45,941 bases of DNA from Haplomitrium mnioides (Eukaryota; Marchantiophyta; Haplomitriopsida; Calobryales): positions 1 to 45,941 of the forward strand of contig JBNGIS010008517.1 of NCBI GenBank assembly GCA_049999725.1. The letters run 5' to 3'. Below are positions 22,464-33,800 of the stretch, one piece after another. Position 1 is the first letter of the stretch; each line of letters opens with the position of its first letter. The position numbers were made by a program, and so were the translations under genes. The notes below the pieces were generated by a model that had not been told where the DNA came from, did not search any database, and saw only the letters and a program-made list of their open reading frames with translations.

Positions 22464-23729
22464 GATCCTCTGGTTTAAGCTTGAGCTACCTATGCAAAAG
22501 TTTAGCTCTACAAATAGAAATGAGAATTTGAAGAGGAGGAACTATGGGTTCAAAACTGGCAGAATACCTATCCTAAACAGAAAATAAACAAAAACAACAC
22601 AATAACTAGAAAAAACTCGACAACAATGCTAAACCACAAGGAAGATCACTCATAATAAAGTTTTGCTTGATTGGCATTCATTGGCATTGCAAAGGCTGTT
22701 CCATCAAGTGTTTTGAGGCTCAGATATCCATGAGAATGGATCGTAGTGACTCTATAAGGACCAAAATAGTGAGTGGTGAACTTGGGAGTAAAATAGATGA
22801 ATCTCATGTTAAAGACAAAGACTAAGTCGTGCACTTGAAAGGATCTATTTTTGATGTGTCTGTCGTGGCGGTCCTTTACCTAGAGTTGGTGTGAAAACCT
22901 CAAAACAATGGCAATGACTCGGGTCTCAATCATTTGTTCTAGATTGGCCAATCGGTGTTGCAAAGATTCAATCAGACTCAAGTAGTAGGCAATGGCGATG
23001 CGTAGAGAGGGGATATGGATTTTGATTGCAAGTAAGGCTTCTTGAACATACACTAACTCAAAGAGAGTGCATCATGTAGCTGATTTGGTCATGGATTGAT
23101 AGGCTCACAAGACATCTTGTAAGTATTCATCCAAGTCTGAGCAATATGGTGATACCATTTTTCGTAAGAATTGCCTTCAAGATGTTGTTGGCAGATTTTG
23201 CTTGACCATTTGCCTGAGGATGGTATGAAGCCTATGTGTGATGTCAAATAAAATACTAATCTGTGAAAGACAAAATATGTTCATTGAGAAAGCGTGTACC
23301 TTGATCACAAACAATTTCCAATGGACATTTGAAATTGGTGAGAATGTGAGAGTAGAGGAAAGAAGCTACTGAAACAACATTGTCTACAAGAAGTGATATT
23401 GCTTTGGCACACTTAGTGACGTAATTTGTAACAGCAAGGATATATTGATTGCAACAATTGTGAGAAAGAGGAGTCATTGAGCTGATAAAGTCAAGACCCC
23501 ATTTTTCAAAAGTCGATATAGGAAGGATCGGAACCGAAAACATTTCAGATGCCTTTGTAAGGAGACCTGTTTTTTGACATGCATTTCATGTTTGCGTAGA
23601 CTTATGTGCATTGGCAAAGAGAGTTGGTCACCATTAGCTAGAACATAAAACATTTAGAGCAGTAGTTTTTATTTGCAAAATGTCCACCACAAGCAAATCT
23701 GTGGCAACCTTGCAAAGCTTGAGAGGTTT

Positions 23730-23829
23730 NNNNNNNNNNNNNNNNNNNNNNNNNNNNNNNNNNNNNNNNNNNNNNNNNNNNNNNNNNNNNNNNNNNNNNN
23801 NNNNNNNNNNNNNNNNNNNNNNNNNNNNN
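23730..23829. other. Assembly gap, 100 N, in gypsy B integrase
   Basis: A placeholder of exactly 100 N falls in the N-terminal integrase region. The coding frame on either side cannot be joined with confidence. Confidence 0.9.
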
Positions 23830-25285
23830 GGGGGGGAATTAAACATCGACGCACTATTCCATCTTCACCTATTCAATATAACAGAAATGAAACGATAGTA
23901 TATACGGAAGTGGATCTTATAAAAGAGTAAATTTGATCTATAGTCAGATCAGATGGCAAAATTTTGGACGTGAGGAATGGAATGAGCCGAGTATACCAAG
24001 GATGGCAAGCCAATTGCACCAAGGGGTGCTCAAAGACAAAATCAAGGGAGAATAGGAAGACTACTTGTGATACCTATAGATATGGAAAGCTGTCATTGAG
24101 GGAAACATGATTAGGGTCTCCAAGCACTCTCAATAGAAGGTCACAATTGCCATGTTTGAGACCAGATCAAACTTGGATGGTGAACATAAATTCTTGGAGG
24201 AGTAAAACCCATCAAGCTAAGCGACTAGTAAGATTTGGTTTGTTGACAATATATTTCAAGGAGTCATGATCACAATGAATACGAACTGATAACCAAAGAG
24301 GTAGTGTTAGAACTTTTGAACAACATGAATGATGTCTAATGCTTCTTGCTTTGTTACAGAGTAATTTTGTTCTACAAGGTTGAGTTGTTTACCTGCGTAG
24401 TAGATCAAATACTCTTTGTCATCTCACATCTGAGCAAGGATGGCTCCAATTACTGTTGAGGAGGTATCAACCATAACAAAGAAAAGAATAGTCCAATAAT
24501 GGGGGACAAAAATGGAAGAGAAGCAAGAATGTCCCTAAAAGCTTGAAAAGCATGCTAACATTGTCCGTCCAAACGAAAGGAACTTCATGTATGGTTAAGA
24601 AATAGATAGGAGAAGCAATACAAGCATAATTCTTACAATATCTCTAATAATACACTAACTTACCCAATAAGTATTGGAGCTGTTTTACTGTCTGAAGGGT
24701 ATAAAAGGCAAGAATAATACTAACTTTAGCAGGATCAGGTTGTAGTTTGGCTTATGAAACAATATGACCAAGTAGAACAAGTGCAAATAATTTTCATTTT
24801 TGGGGATTTAGAGAGATTCCGAATCGGCAACAACATAGAAATACATCCTCTACGTGTCTTAAATGATTTTCTTTTGTGCCAAAAATTGTAAAGTCGTCCA
24901 AATAAATTTTAAGGCACTTGTCTGGACCATGTAAAAGTGATTCGAAGGCCATTATCATGATGCATTGGAAGGCACTTGAAGCACTACATAAACCCAATGC
25001 TAACTTGTTATATGAGTAACATCCAAAAGGAGTGGCAATAGTAGTAAGTGGACAACAATTATGGTGAATGGTAATTTGACTATACCTTGAGAATTTATCG
25101 AGCAAGCTATGGCATTGATGTCCGACTACGACATCAAGTATAGTGTTGATAAAGGGGATAGGAAAATGTTCCATAATAGTGGCGGCATTGAGTCCTTTAA
25201 AATCTCCATAGACTTGAATTGAATCATTAGGTTTAGGAACAATGGCAACGGGAGAAACCCAATCGGTTAAATTTGTATGGGATAT

Positions 25286-25290
25286 GATTC
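25286..25290. repeat. Target site duplication (left) of gypsy element C, GATTC
   Basis: GATTC precedes the C terminus at 25,291 and is repeated at 34,976-34,980. Confidence 0.88.
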
Positions 25291-25468
25291 TATCAGCCCC
25301 GTGGTCAGAGCCTTAACTCTTTTCTGATAGAGTAACCCCCGATTAAAGGCTGACTAGTGTTTCGATACCTTTTGTGGGAGGGGCTTTGCACCGAATGGAC
25401 CCCAACTTCCTTTTACCAGATAGGAATGACTACACAACGCTCCAAAACACCCAAGCACAACCCCCACA
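25291..25468 (-). repeat. 3' LTR stub of element C
   Basis: About 178 bases match the start of 30,803-30,985 (CAGCCCC, GCTGACTAGTGTT, GGGGCTTTGCACCGAATGG, CACCCAAGCACAA). The terminal TG has become TA (25,291). Homology stops near 25,468, where RNase H coding sequence begins, marking a deletion junction. Confidence 0.85.
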
Positions 25469-26545
25469 CAGAAGCTCGAAACATCCACCATCATGTGGAA
25501 CTCCTTGGTCCAGTTTGGGGGTGCTAGGATAGGTGCGTTGGCCAACTACCTCTTGAGCTAATTAAAGCTTGATCTCCGAGGCTCTATTGGCTCAAAGTCA
25601 TTGCCCCTCTTCACCATCTCTGTTAGGTGGTAGGCTACCAGGGAAAATTTTGGGATGAACCTTCTGTAGTAACCCACACAGCCCAAGAATCCCTACACCT
25701 CCACCAGGCACGTTGGAAACGCCACCTCCAGCCATACTGCCACCTTCTCCTGGTCCACGGCAATCCCCTGGCTGGAGATCCTATGCCCCAGCAGTATCCC
25801 TTCTCTCATTGCAAATAAACATTTGCTAGGGTGCAGCCGCAGTCCCGTTTCTCTGCATCGCTGGAATGTGAGCCGCACATGCTCCTCATGATCCTTGACC
25901 TTGCCATATACTATGAAGTCGTCAATGAAGATCTCGAGGAACTTCTTGAGGTAGTCTCGGAACATGTTCATCATTAGTCTTTGGAATGTACCTGGGACGT
26001 TGCAGAGACCAAATTGCATTTGTCAAAAGGCAAACACTCCCCACTCCGTTGTGAAGGCAGTCTTTAGTTGGTCCTCCTCCCGTATCCACACTTGCTTGTA
26101 GCCAGAGTACCCGTCCATGAAACTATAGACTTCCTGGCTCGCCACCAGATCCAGCATACCATCAGTAAAAGGCAAAGGGGTAGTGGTCCTTCTTGGTCGC
26201 CGCATTAGGCTTGCGGTAGTCTTGGCACACCTTGATCTTTGGCTTCCCATCTAAGCCTGCCTTCTTCGGCACCACCACCAAGGGGGACACCCATTCAATC
26301 TTTAGTACATGGTAGATGAATCCTGCCTTTAGGAGCTTATCCACCTCCTCTTTCACCAATAGAGAGAGGCGTGGGTTCATTCGGTATTGCTGCTGCCGTA
26401 CGGGGGTAGCATTATCTTCCAAGTCAATTTTGTGCTCCCCCAGCTCTCTGGGCATGCCCTTCAGGTCCGTATGGCTCCATACAAACACATTGCTGAAGTT
26501 CCCTAAGGTCTGCATGAAGGCTCTCTCAGCCCTTCTGTTTTAAGG
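25469..26545 (-). pseudogene. Element C reverse transcriptase and RNase H start
   Basis: Frames at 26,515-26,162, 26,250-26,023 and 26,019-25,693 read as a gypsy RT. The first has PRELGEHKIDLEDNATPVRQ, YRMNPRLS, EWVSPLVVVPKK and VCQDYRKPNAATKKDHYP. The second has FMDGYSGYKQVWI and KTAFTTEWGVFAF. The third has FGLCNVPGTFQRLM and the FIDDF box (Phe in place of Tyr in YXDD), then LHPSKCLFAMREGILLGH. RNase H begins with PNWTKEFHMMVDVSSFCVGVVL near 25,470-25,530 and is cut off by the deletion. Two frame changes interrupt the RT. Confidence 0.88.
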
Positions 26546-27013
26546 CGAAACCAAGCTGAAATGTCCTCCCACCAGGGGCCGCTATCTCTCTATATTGCTC
26601 CGTCCGGATGACCTCCACCTTGTTTCTGCTTGTGGAGTCACAGTCTGACTCCAAATGGGCGAGCCGTTAGCCTCCTACAACAACCTTCTTGTCGTGCTCC
26701 CTTGCTCCCATTTGGTGATCATCCTCCCCTGGGATGACAACTGCAATCAACTCCCCTTTTATCTCAAGTCCCAGGCTAGAAGTGGATGCCTCTGACTCCC
26801 CTTTTAGGTCAAGTCTTGGGATGAGGATTGGCACTTCTGCCCCAGCTCCCATCGTGTCCCAAACTCCAAAGACAGAGGTCTCCAATTGGTTGACCTTGGC
26901 TTCGGCACTGCCAAAAAAATCGCCTCTGTTATGTCACTCACCAGTCTCAACTAGTAAGTGTCCTCATCTTCCAACTCTTCTTCCACCGACCACTCTGTGT
27001 CATACTCCTTATC

Positions 27014-27520
27014 CTATGTGGTCTCCTCCTCATGTGGGACAGGGTCGTATTGCACCACCATCCTGCCAGGTCTAAACACTAATGTAGAGTCCCCCCAATT
27101 GTGCATTACTTTGGCTCCATACAGCCAGGGCCTCCCGATTAAAACAGGGTATGGGGAACTCCGCGCCAGCCTCATCACCAGGTAGTTAAGTGAAAACTCT
27201 TTCCCTCTAATCCAAGTGGGCACTTTCACCAAGGCTCCCAAGGGCTTAACCCTAGATCCATTTTCCAATCACATAATCCTCTATATCGGGGAGAAAGTCT
27301 TGAAGCCCAGTCGGTGGGCAGTCTCCTCCACCATGATATTCACTCCTGCCCCTCCATCCACTAGAACCAAGGACAGAGTGCACCTCACAATCTGGATGTC
27401 AATCTTAGGAGCTCCCTTGTCTTCACATATCATCCTCAGGTTGGCGGTGGTGCCCACCGTGGGAAGCTTCCTTTTCCTTCTGGCGCCCATGAGTAGCTCT
27501 CGGAGCTGCCTTTTGTATAT
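27014..27520 (-). pseudogene. Element C aspartic protease region
   Basis: The minus frame 27,490-27,281 contains LVLVDGGAGVNIMVEETAHRLGF, which has the shape of a retroviral aspartic protease active site. It has DGG where DTG or DSG is usual. It continues in another frame (27,268-27,014) with YLVMRLARSSPYPVLIGRPWLY and KVMHNWGDSTLVFRPG. The GRPWLY block marks the C-terminal part of this protease family. One frameshift lies between the two parts. Confidence 0.8.
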
Positions 27521-27570
27521 AGGGCTGCCCTTGATCAGCTACCCTACAGTTGCAGTGACCAGGCAGTCCC

Positions 27571-28155
27571 TCACATCCCTCTGGATGTTGTAGGGCGCGC
27601 AATGGCTGGGTGGGGGCTGGACTGCATGGTCCTGCTTGGCTTGCTCAGTGCCATTTCTGCGATTGACCTCCTGCAGGGTCTTCTCCGCCGCTTGCTATGC
27701 TTTGGCCGCCTCCAAGGCTTCCAGTTGCTTTTTGACCTCCTCCTTCTGCCTTGGGTAGAATAATTTCGGGTGCTCCTTCTTGTAATCTGAGTCCTCTTCA
27801 GTGGGAAGCACATTCGCAGCCCTCTCCTTCCTCCGAGCCTGCTTGGCCTTTCCTTTTTCCTTGAATCTGGCTGCAGCCCTGGTGGTCACTCTACAGCAAT
27901 CCTCCTCTATAGAGGCTTCCCCTTCTAGAAACTCTGCCCCATGCTCCCATGAGGTGGTCACCAGGTTGACTGCTGCTGGGGGAGGTGCCTGGTGGGCCAA
28001 GTTGGGAGGCAGCTCCTGCATTCTGGCATGGGGGCAATTGTTGGCCAGATGCTCTTCCTTCTTGTAGCCTATACAAAGCAGCGGTGGCATGCCATACCCT
28101 TGCTTCCTAGGCTCTGGGCAGTTAGGGGAAATGTGGCCTGGCTATCCTGTGAAGG
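27571..28155 (-). pseudogene. Element C gag C-terminal part, zinc-knuckle remnants
   Basis: In minus sense PGHISPNCPEPRKQGY is followed in a shifted frame by CIGYKKEEHLANNCPHA. The two are consecutive degenerate CCHC knuckles. Each lacks one cysteine, and in the second Tyr stands at the second Cys position. A K/R/E-rich linker follows. The segment is cut upstream by the insertion at 28,163. Confidence 0.7.
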
Positions 28156-28162
28156 CATGAGG

Positions 28163-29322
28163 CGGATACATGGATTCTTTTATGTTTGAAATTCATGGCA
28201 TAGTAGTTGGGGTATTTGGAGGAAGGATGTGGAGGATTTCAAGGACATTGGAGGAAATATGGTTTTTTTTTGTTTTTAGCAAATCTATACAGACTTAATT
28301 TTGTTCTTATTAGATGTATGTTAAAACTGATATTTCATAGGTAAATAATTTATGTCAAATGTCATTAGTGACAATTTACAGAAGTGAAAAATCTGTTGTA
28401 AACCGAGAGTTATAATCGGTCAAAGGTAAAATAGAACTCTGCAGAAAAGTCAAAACAAAGAGTATTTTAATAACAGAAAATACAAATATTATTATATGGG
28501 TAGAAAGCTTATTTAACAAGCTTTCCAACAAGGTATAGTACAGGCGATTTGGATCAGTATCAGGAATTTTAGAGAGATTCTTCTAAAAGAACTAAAAAGT
28601 AGAAAAGACAAGGAAAGCTACTTTAATCTTTGACTTGCTCTTTGAGGGAATCTCGAAATATGAAAGTAGCTTTTGTAGTTAGGTACAAATAAAAGGGAAT
28701 AGATGATTAGGTCAGATGTTTGGTCAAGGAAAGCTTCAAATGAGAAGCTTCTTCTTGAAAAAGTAGGAAAAAGTTAAAGTTACTTTAGAACTACTTTTGA
28801 GAAAGCTCCAAATGAGAAGCTTCTTGACAAAAGGCAAAGATACTTTAGGAGATACTTTAGAATTTAAAATTGAAAGGCTAGCTTTTACCTAAGGTTAAAG
28901 AATCTCTAGGTTTTACTAGTAGTAATTAGCTAGACTAGTATATAAGGAGGGAGAAGAGAGAGCAAAGGGGACTTGGAGTGGCTTGAGCTTAGACTTTCAT
29001 TTTCACACTTGGGGAGTTCATTCTTAGAGAAACCATTGGAGAAGCGCTTGGAGGAGCTCTTGGAAAAGTTGCTAAGAAGACTCATTGGACGTCAAACACT
29101 TGAGTAGGGGTTTCCAATAGAGTGAGAAGTTGTGGAGAGTGAGAAAGGGTGAGAGCATGAGAGTGGTGAGAGATTTATGGAGTAAAGAGTTTGATATTGG
29201 GCAAGAGATTTTGTATTGAGTATTTCTTTTATGTACATTCTATAGGAATTGTTGGGATTTGATGTGTGCAATCTTACTTCTATTCCCCTCTCATCTTAAA
29301 TATGCACTCAACATCAAAGTCA
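28163..29322 (+). mobile_element. 1.16-kb insertion in element C gag (solo-LTR-like)
   Basis: A 7-bp direct repeat CATGAGG lies at 28,156-28,162 and 29,323-29,329. Removing one repeat and the intervening 1,160 bases rejoins the element C gag reading frame: minus LASLVSPHA runs straight into FTG, a stop, then PGHISPNC. That is good evidence for a discrete insertion. The insert is A/T-rich and has no coding potential. It contains a plus-strand TATATAAGG at 28,939-28,947, about 380 bases before its end, which suggests an LTR-type promoter. Its ends are CGGAT and AAGTCA, not the TG..CA of a standard LTR, and no terminal inverted repeat is visible. The class is therefore uncertain. Confidence 0.6.
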
Positions 29323-29329
29323 CATGAGG

Positions 29330-30104
29330 AGAAACCAGTGAAGCAAGTAGCTTCACAGTCCACAGTTCCAGCATACCATTACATTGGTCTTGTTTGGGCC
29401 GGCCCTTAGCCCTTCTGGCCATGTGTGTCCCCAAGCCACCGATTGACCAGACACCACATTGACAGGTCAGCTTGCCATTGGTCAAGGTTGGCTGACCATC
29501 TGGTACACGAGTTCGGGTGGTTCCTCCTGCACGTATTCCACCTCCTCATGGTACCACTCCAGATGGTCCTCCTTAAAGTTTACATAATGGATGGGTGTCC
29601 CATCCAAGGGGCATTCTTAGGGGGAGAGCCCATAGGTGCGGCACTTCACGCACCAGACATGTGCCCTTTGCGTCAACATTTTTTTTTTCCTTCGGGCTTC
29701 AGGCTTGCAAAATGGATCGACATGGCTTCCAATTTTGCGTTGATTTCATCCATAGGGTCTTTCGCTCCCCTCCTCTTGCTGGTCTCCCCACCAGCTACTC
29801 TGTCATGGGACCGGTGGGCTTTTTTCTCCTTGCCCTCCTTGTGCCGATCATGTTTCTTGGCCCTCTTCTCTTTGGCCTCCTTTTTCTTTTTGCTCCTTTT
29901 TTTCTTCCGCCTCTTGTGGGACCTTTCATCTTTCGAGCTCTCAGGGCTGCTCTTGCTCTCTGATTCAGACTCTGAAGAGGAGCTATTATCAAATCTATCT
30001 TCTTGACTGGAGCTCTCTGAAGAACTGTCAGAATCATTCCTTCTCTTTGACTTTCTTTTAGAGCTTGCCACTTCAGCTTTGATATAAGATTGGGCTTCCT
30101 CCAC
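29330..30104 (-). pseudogene. Element C gag middle part with K/R/E/S-rich tract
   Basis: A minus frame of 143 codons (30,104-29,673) encodes SSKRKSKRRN, an acidic serine run with SESESES, then a lysine/arginine-rich run with RRKKKRSKKKKE and EKRAKKHD, and a short helical DPMDEINAKLEAM. Composition alternates from acidic-serine to strongly basic, like nuclear or RNA-binding low-complexity tails. It overlaps the preceding gag frame by about 30 bases in another frame. A second open piece (29,485-29,330) leads to the insertion point. An A run near 29,685 (minus sense) probably caused a frame loss. Confidence 0.65.
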
Positions 30105-30675
30105 TACTTGCTCTAGGCATGTGCCCTAGACTTCTGGGTAGGGATGAAATAAACCAGCACGTCAGCATCCCATCCGATGCAGGGGGGCTAATCTTTCTGG
30201 CCATCCTCTGGAGCCGCTGAAGAAACTTCCTTACAGATTCGTGCTTCTTCATCTCCATTTGGCCTATCTTGATCAAGGCCTCGGACTCCCCTCCTATCTT
30301 TCTGAACTCCTCCAAGAAGGTTGCCTTGAAAGTGTCACAATTTCTTTTGGTGGCCTTTGATAGTGTTTGGAACCAAGGGCCAACCTCCCCTTTTAACACC
30401 CCGGGGAGAATGGTCTCCTTAATGAGGTTCTCCCCATTTGCGTAGGATGTACCATCGAATTTATCCAACCACTCATTTGGGTCCTCCCTTGTAGATCCCT
30501 TGAACGTCTTGCATCTAAATCGGGATCTTTGTGTTACATGCCCCACATTGGCCACTGGGGTTGCGGTTGGTATGGAACCAAAAGCTCTTATTGCTCTTTC
30601 TATGTTTCTCCCACTTCTGAGTGAGATCCCTCCTTTATCCAACCCGGGCAACCTCCTTGGCTGGTCCTCTTCCAC
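30073..30675 (-). pseudogene. Element C gag, capsid-like domain
   Basis: A 200-codon open frame begins MEEDQPRRLPGLDKGG. It continues with FKGSTREDPNEWLDKFDGTSYANG, GVLKGEVGPWFQTL, FKATFLEEFRK and ESVRKFLQRLQRMA. This is the Retrotrans_gag pattern (W..F, F...F, L..L). It starts about 100 bases downstream of the candidate primer-binding site. The frame ends by a shift into the next gag segment. It is the least decayed part of element C. Confidence 0.85.
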
Positions 30676-30774
30676 TTCTGGTGCTAGGCTAATCCCAGAA
30701 TTCCAGACTCTTTTCCCTTACTCCACTATTTCACTCCACAAATAGCTGCAAGGAAACTGTTCCAAAATTCTTTT

Positions 30775-30792
30775 GTCCCGTCGTGATTGCCA
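30775..30792 (-). promoter_or_regulatory. Candidate primer-binding site of element C
   Basis: In minus sense TGGCAATCACGACGGGAC begins with the TGG expected from pairing to a tRNA CCA end. It lies 10 bases after the LTR 3' end (GGGGCTGACA). The tRNA partner was not identified. Confidence 0.55.
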
Positions 30793-30802
30793 AAAAAATG
30801 TA

Positions 30803-33800
30803 TGTCAGCCCCATGGTCGGAGCCTTAACTCTTTTTCGATAGAGTTACCCCCGATTAAGGGCTGACTAGTGTTCTGGGACCTTTTGTGAGAGGGGCTTTG
30901 CACCGAATGGACCCCAACTTCTGCTTACCTGACAGGAATGACTGCACAACGCTCCACAACACCCAAGCACAAACCCCAAGCACAACCACACCCCTCCTTT
31001 AGGCCTTAACCTCGAAAGGTGCCACTTGGAAGATAGGGGCAGATGGAACAGAGCATTTGACTCTTGGTTGCAATGGTTTCTTGGGGAGTCCTAAGTGATT
31101 CTTGGTTGCCTCACTACCTGACCACTTGACCACAATTGCTTCAGCAACTCGCTTGCCCGTTCACATTCATTCCCTCTAAACATACACAATTGGGTTGTAA
31201 TGCTGTTGAGTCACTTTGTAGTAAAATTCAGGAGTCCAGAACTGGACCCAATCATCTTATATATAGAAGGGAAAAAGGTCCCAACACCCAATTGTCACAC
31301 TACAATGCTGTTAGTCCTGACTTCTTCTGTCCAGGGTGTCCTCAGGATTGGACAAATGAAATGCAGACCTTCCAAAACTAAGAATATCACAGAACTACAA
31401 ACAGAACACAAATCTACACAACACACGTAAACATAGAGATACACATACTTCCACGCTGTCTGCCAACATTACAATCCTTTCCACTTCGCAAGAACCAATC
31501 TTTTCTCTCCAAATTTCCTTCAACTTCCTCCAACAACATCAGTCTTCCTCTTCCTCTTCACCCACACACTCTCATCCAGATAGTTTTTCAACTTCCCTTG
31601 TGAGAAGCCCTGAATTTACTTCCTCAAGCTCGAAAGAGGATTTCTTTAACTTCCACCTCTGGAAGACAGTCTCCTCGACTGCTGGCCACCCACTCCACCT
31701 TGAGCTTCGAATGGATCTTCTATGCAGCGCGCAAGCACTAACACAACCCCTCCTCTCTTGACTTCACTTGAGAATTATGACCAGAAATGCCCCCAAGTGC
31801 CCCTAGGATTGATGCTCCTGCACAGATGATGTTGAGATGACCCCAAGATCCCCCCTTGACAGCCTCTCACGAATTCAAGACCGAAAGAATTCCCCCTCAA
31901 CTTCAAGCGGCGATCGACCTCCAAATGCTGGTCCATTCGTGTGATGAGTCCACCTGGATCGCTTGAGACTCTAGAGCTACACGCTCGGCGATTCTCAATG
32001 CCCCTCCAGTCCACCTCCACCCTCGCTGATCCCCCTACACGAGTCCAATCCCTCACTCGATTCTTGGCTGGAATTCTCTCCTCTCTCCCTCGATGCTTTC
32101 TCCTCTTCGAGTTTGCTCTCACAACTCAATTTTGCATAAACAACAACCCCCTCCACTTCGCAGCGATCCCAGCTATACTCCTCTTGTAGGCGTGCATCAC
32201 TCCCAACAAATTCTTGATCAAGATCGATCCGCTCCTCTTCGTTGGACTTTGTGGCAGTTTTTCTCATTGACAACCGTTTCTTGAGAAGCTGACACCTATT
32301 GATCAGCCCGCGTTTAACGGCATCAGTTGAAGCCCCCAGGATCGGAAGAGGAAAATCACGGGGAAGGATTGTTTGCACCTTGTTTTTGCTTCGCATTGCT
32401 CTTCCTTGCTGATTTTCAATCAGGAACCTCCTTGCTGCTGGTCGTGTTAGCAACCCCGTGGCAATCCTGATTCGATTCCTTTGAAGTATCTTGTTGAGTG
32501 TAGATCAGTAGCTGGGTCGGAGAGATTTTTCCTGCAGAGAAATTCGAAGGTATCCATTTGGAGAGGATTGGATTTGCAGCAGATGGGTTATGTGATGCAT
32601 CCCGTAGGCCGCTTCTCGATTATCCTCCATTTTCCTTGCTGCCATGCCCACGCGATTGCCCACGGCCCCCACAAGCCGCCATGCTTCCGCAAGCGCTCGC
32701 GGACCCTCACAAGCCGCCACGTCATCCGCAAACATCCTTGGAACACTGTCGTTGCTATCAGAACCTTGCCATCGCTCTTCGGAACTCCACGGGTCGCCAC
32801 GTGTTTGCAAAACCTCTTCGGAACCTCGCCGTTGCTCTTCAGAACTCCACAGATTGCCACGTGTCTGATCACCATGTCATCCGCCACTGCGCCGTCCGAC
32901 GCCGCCCCGCAAACGGGTAGGCAAACCGACATCTTGACTGGACTCCGCGGTTGACCCGCCCTGACTCCTCTTCCGCGGATGCCATGTCATTCGCAAAACA
33001 TTTCCCTTGCCGAGTAAGAACGGTACCTTTTGTCGCCATTTCAGCACCTACTCGCAATAAGAACTGAGGCTCCCTTCACTTTACTTTTCCCTCCACTCGA
33101 TATAAGAACTATGGCGAGCTCCCCTCTGATCCCTTTTGAACTTCCAGTGTTGCCCCGTCAAACTTTCGTCCTTGCCAATACTGAAACTGTGATAGGTCAC
33201 CTTTTCAACTGCTGGTTGCTCGCTTCCTCCTCTGACCGAAACTTCGTTTGATCATCTTTTCGGCCCCTTTGGATCTTGTCTGGCCGGACCTGAGATTTAT
33301 CCCCTTTTTGCCGTTCCTTGATCTTGTTCTGGCCGAATCGTCGATGGATCGCCCCTTCGGCTACTCGTTGCTCGCTTCTTCTTCTGGCAGGATCGTCACT
33401 TGATCACCTTTTCGGCATTTCTGGAGCTTGGTCTAGCCGGACCTTCGATATATTGCCATTCCAGAGCCCCCTTGCCATAAGAACCATGCGCGCCATAGAC
33501 TTTCGTCGAACTTTCAGATCTTACCTTGTCAAACTTTTCCCACCGGCTTCGTTGGATCAATGATAGCTCATCGTTGCGGCTTGCTTGTTCTTGGTCTGGC
33601 CAGACCCGTGATAAATTGCCATTTCACATTTCTTCCCTTGGTCCCCAATTGCGCTTCCCGTTGGATTCCCGTTAAGTGGGCTCCCCTCATAGGGTGGCTG
33701 ATCGGAACCCATTTAACTGGGGCTCCTCACTTAGGGAGGCTGATCGGAACCCCTTTAACTGGGCCTCCCCAAATTTCCGCTAAGGGTCCGCGGACTCCCT

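Larger units (their letters stand above)
22464..25290 (-). pseudogene. Gypsy element B pol, downstream part (RT C-half, RNase H, integrase)
   Basis: Minus-strand frames match element A closely but are far more decayed. The RT segment (about 25,285-24,700) reads HFPIPFINTILD, then LDKFSRYSQI (the Asp lost in A is kept here), LGLCSASSAFQ and the YLDDF box. Traces of RNase H follow. A 100-N gap lies at 23,730-23,829. The integrase core (23,543-23,256) has WGLDFISSMTP and VCDQGTRFLNEH. The C-terminus ends with HGYLSLKTLDGTAFAMPMNAN at 22,646, followed by about 180 bases to the PPT. It belongs to the same lineage as A. The RT is interrupted at 25,290 by element C and continues at 34,976. Confidence 0.88.

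Noticed and set aside
26316-27593. Plus-strand frames across the element C RT and protease
   Set aside because: Shadows of minus-strand pol, with no independent motif.
29425-30006. Plus-strand open frame of 193 codons
   Set aside because: Mirror of the K/R/E-rich gag frame on the other strand. The Leu/Phe-rich translation is what the complement of Lys/Glu codons gives.
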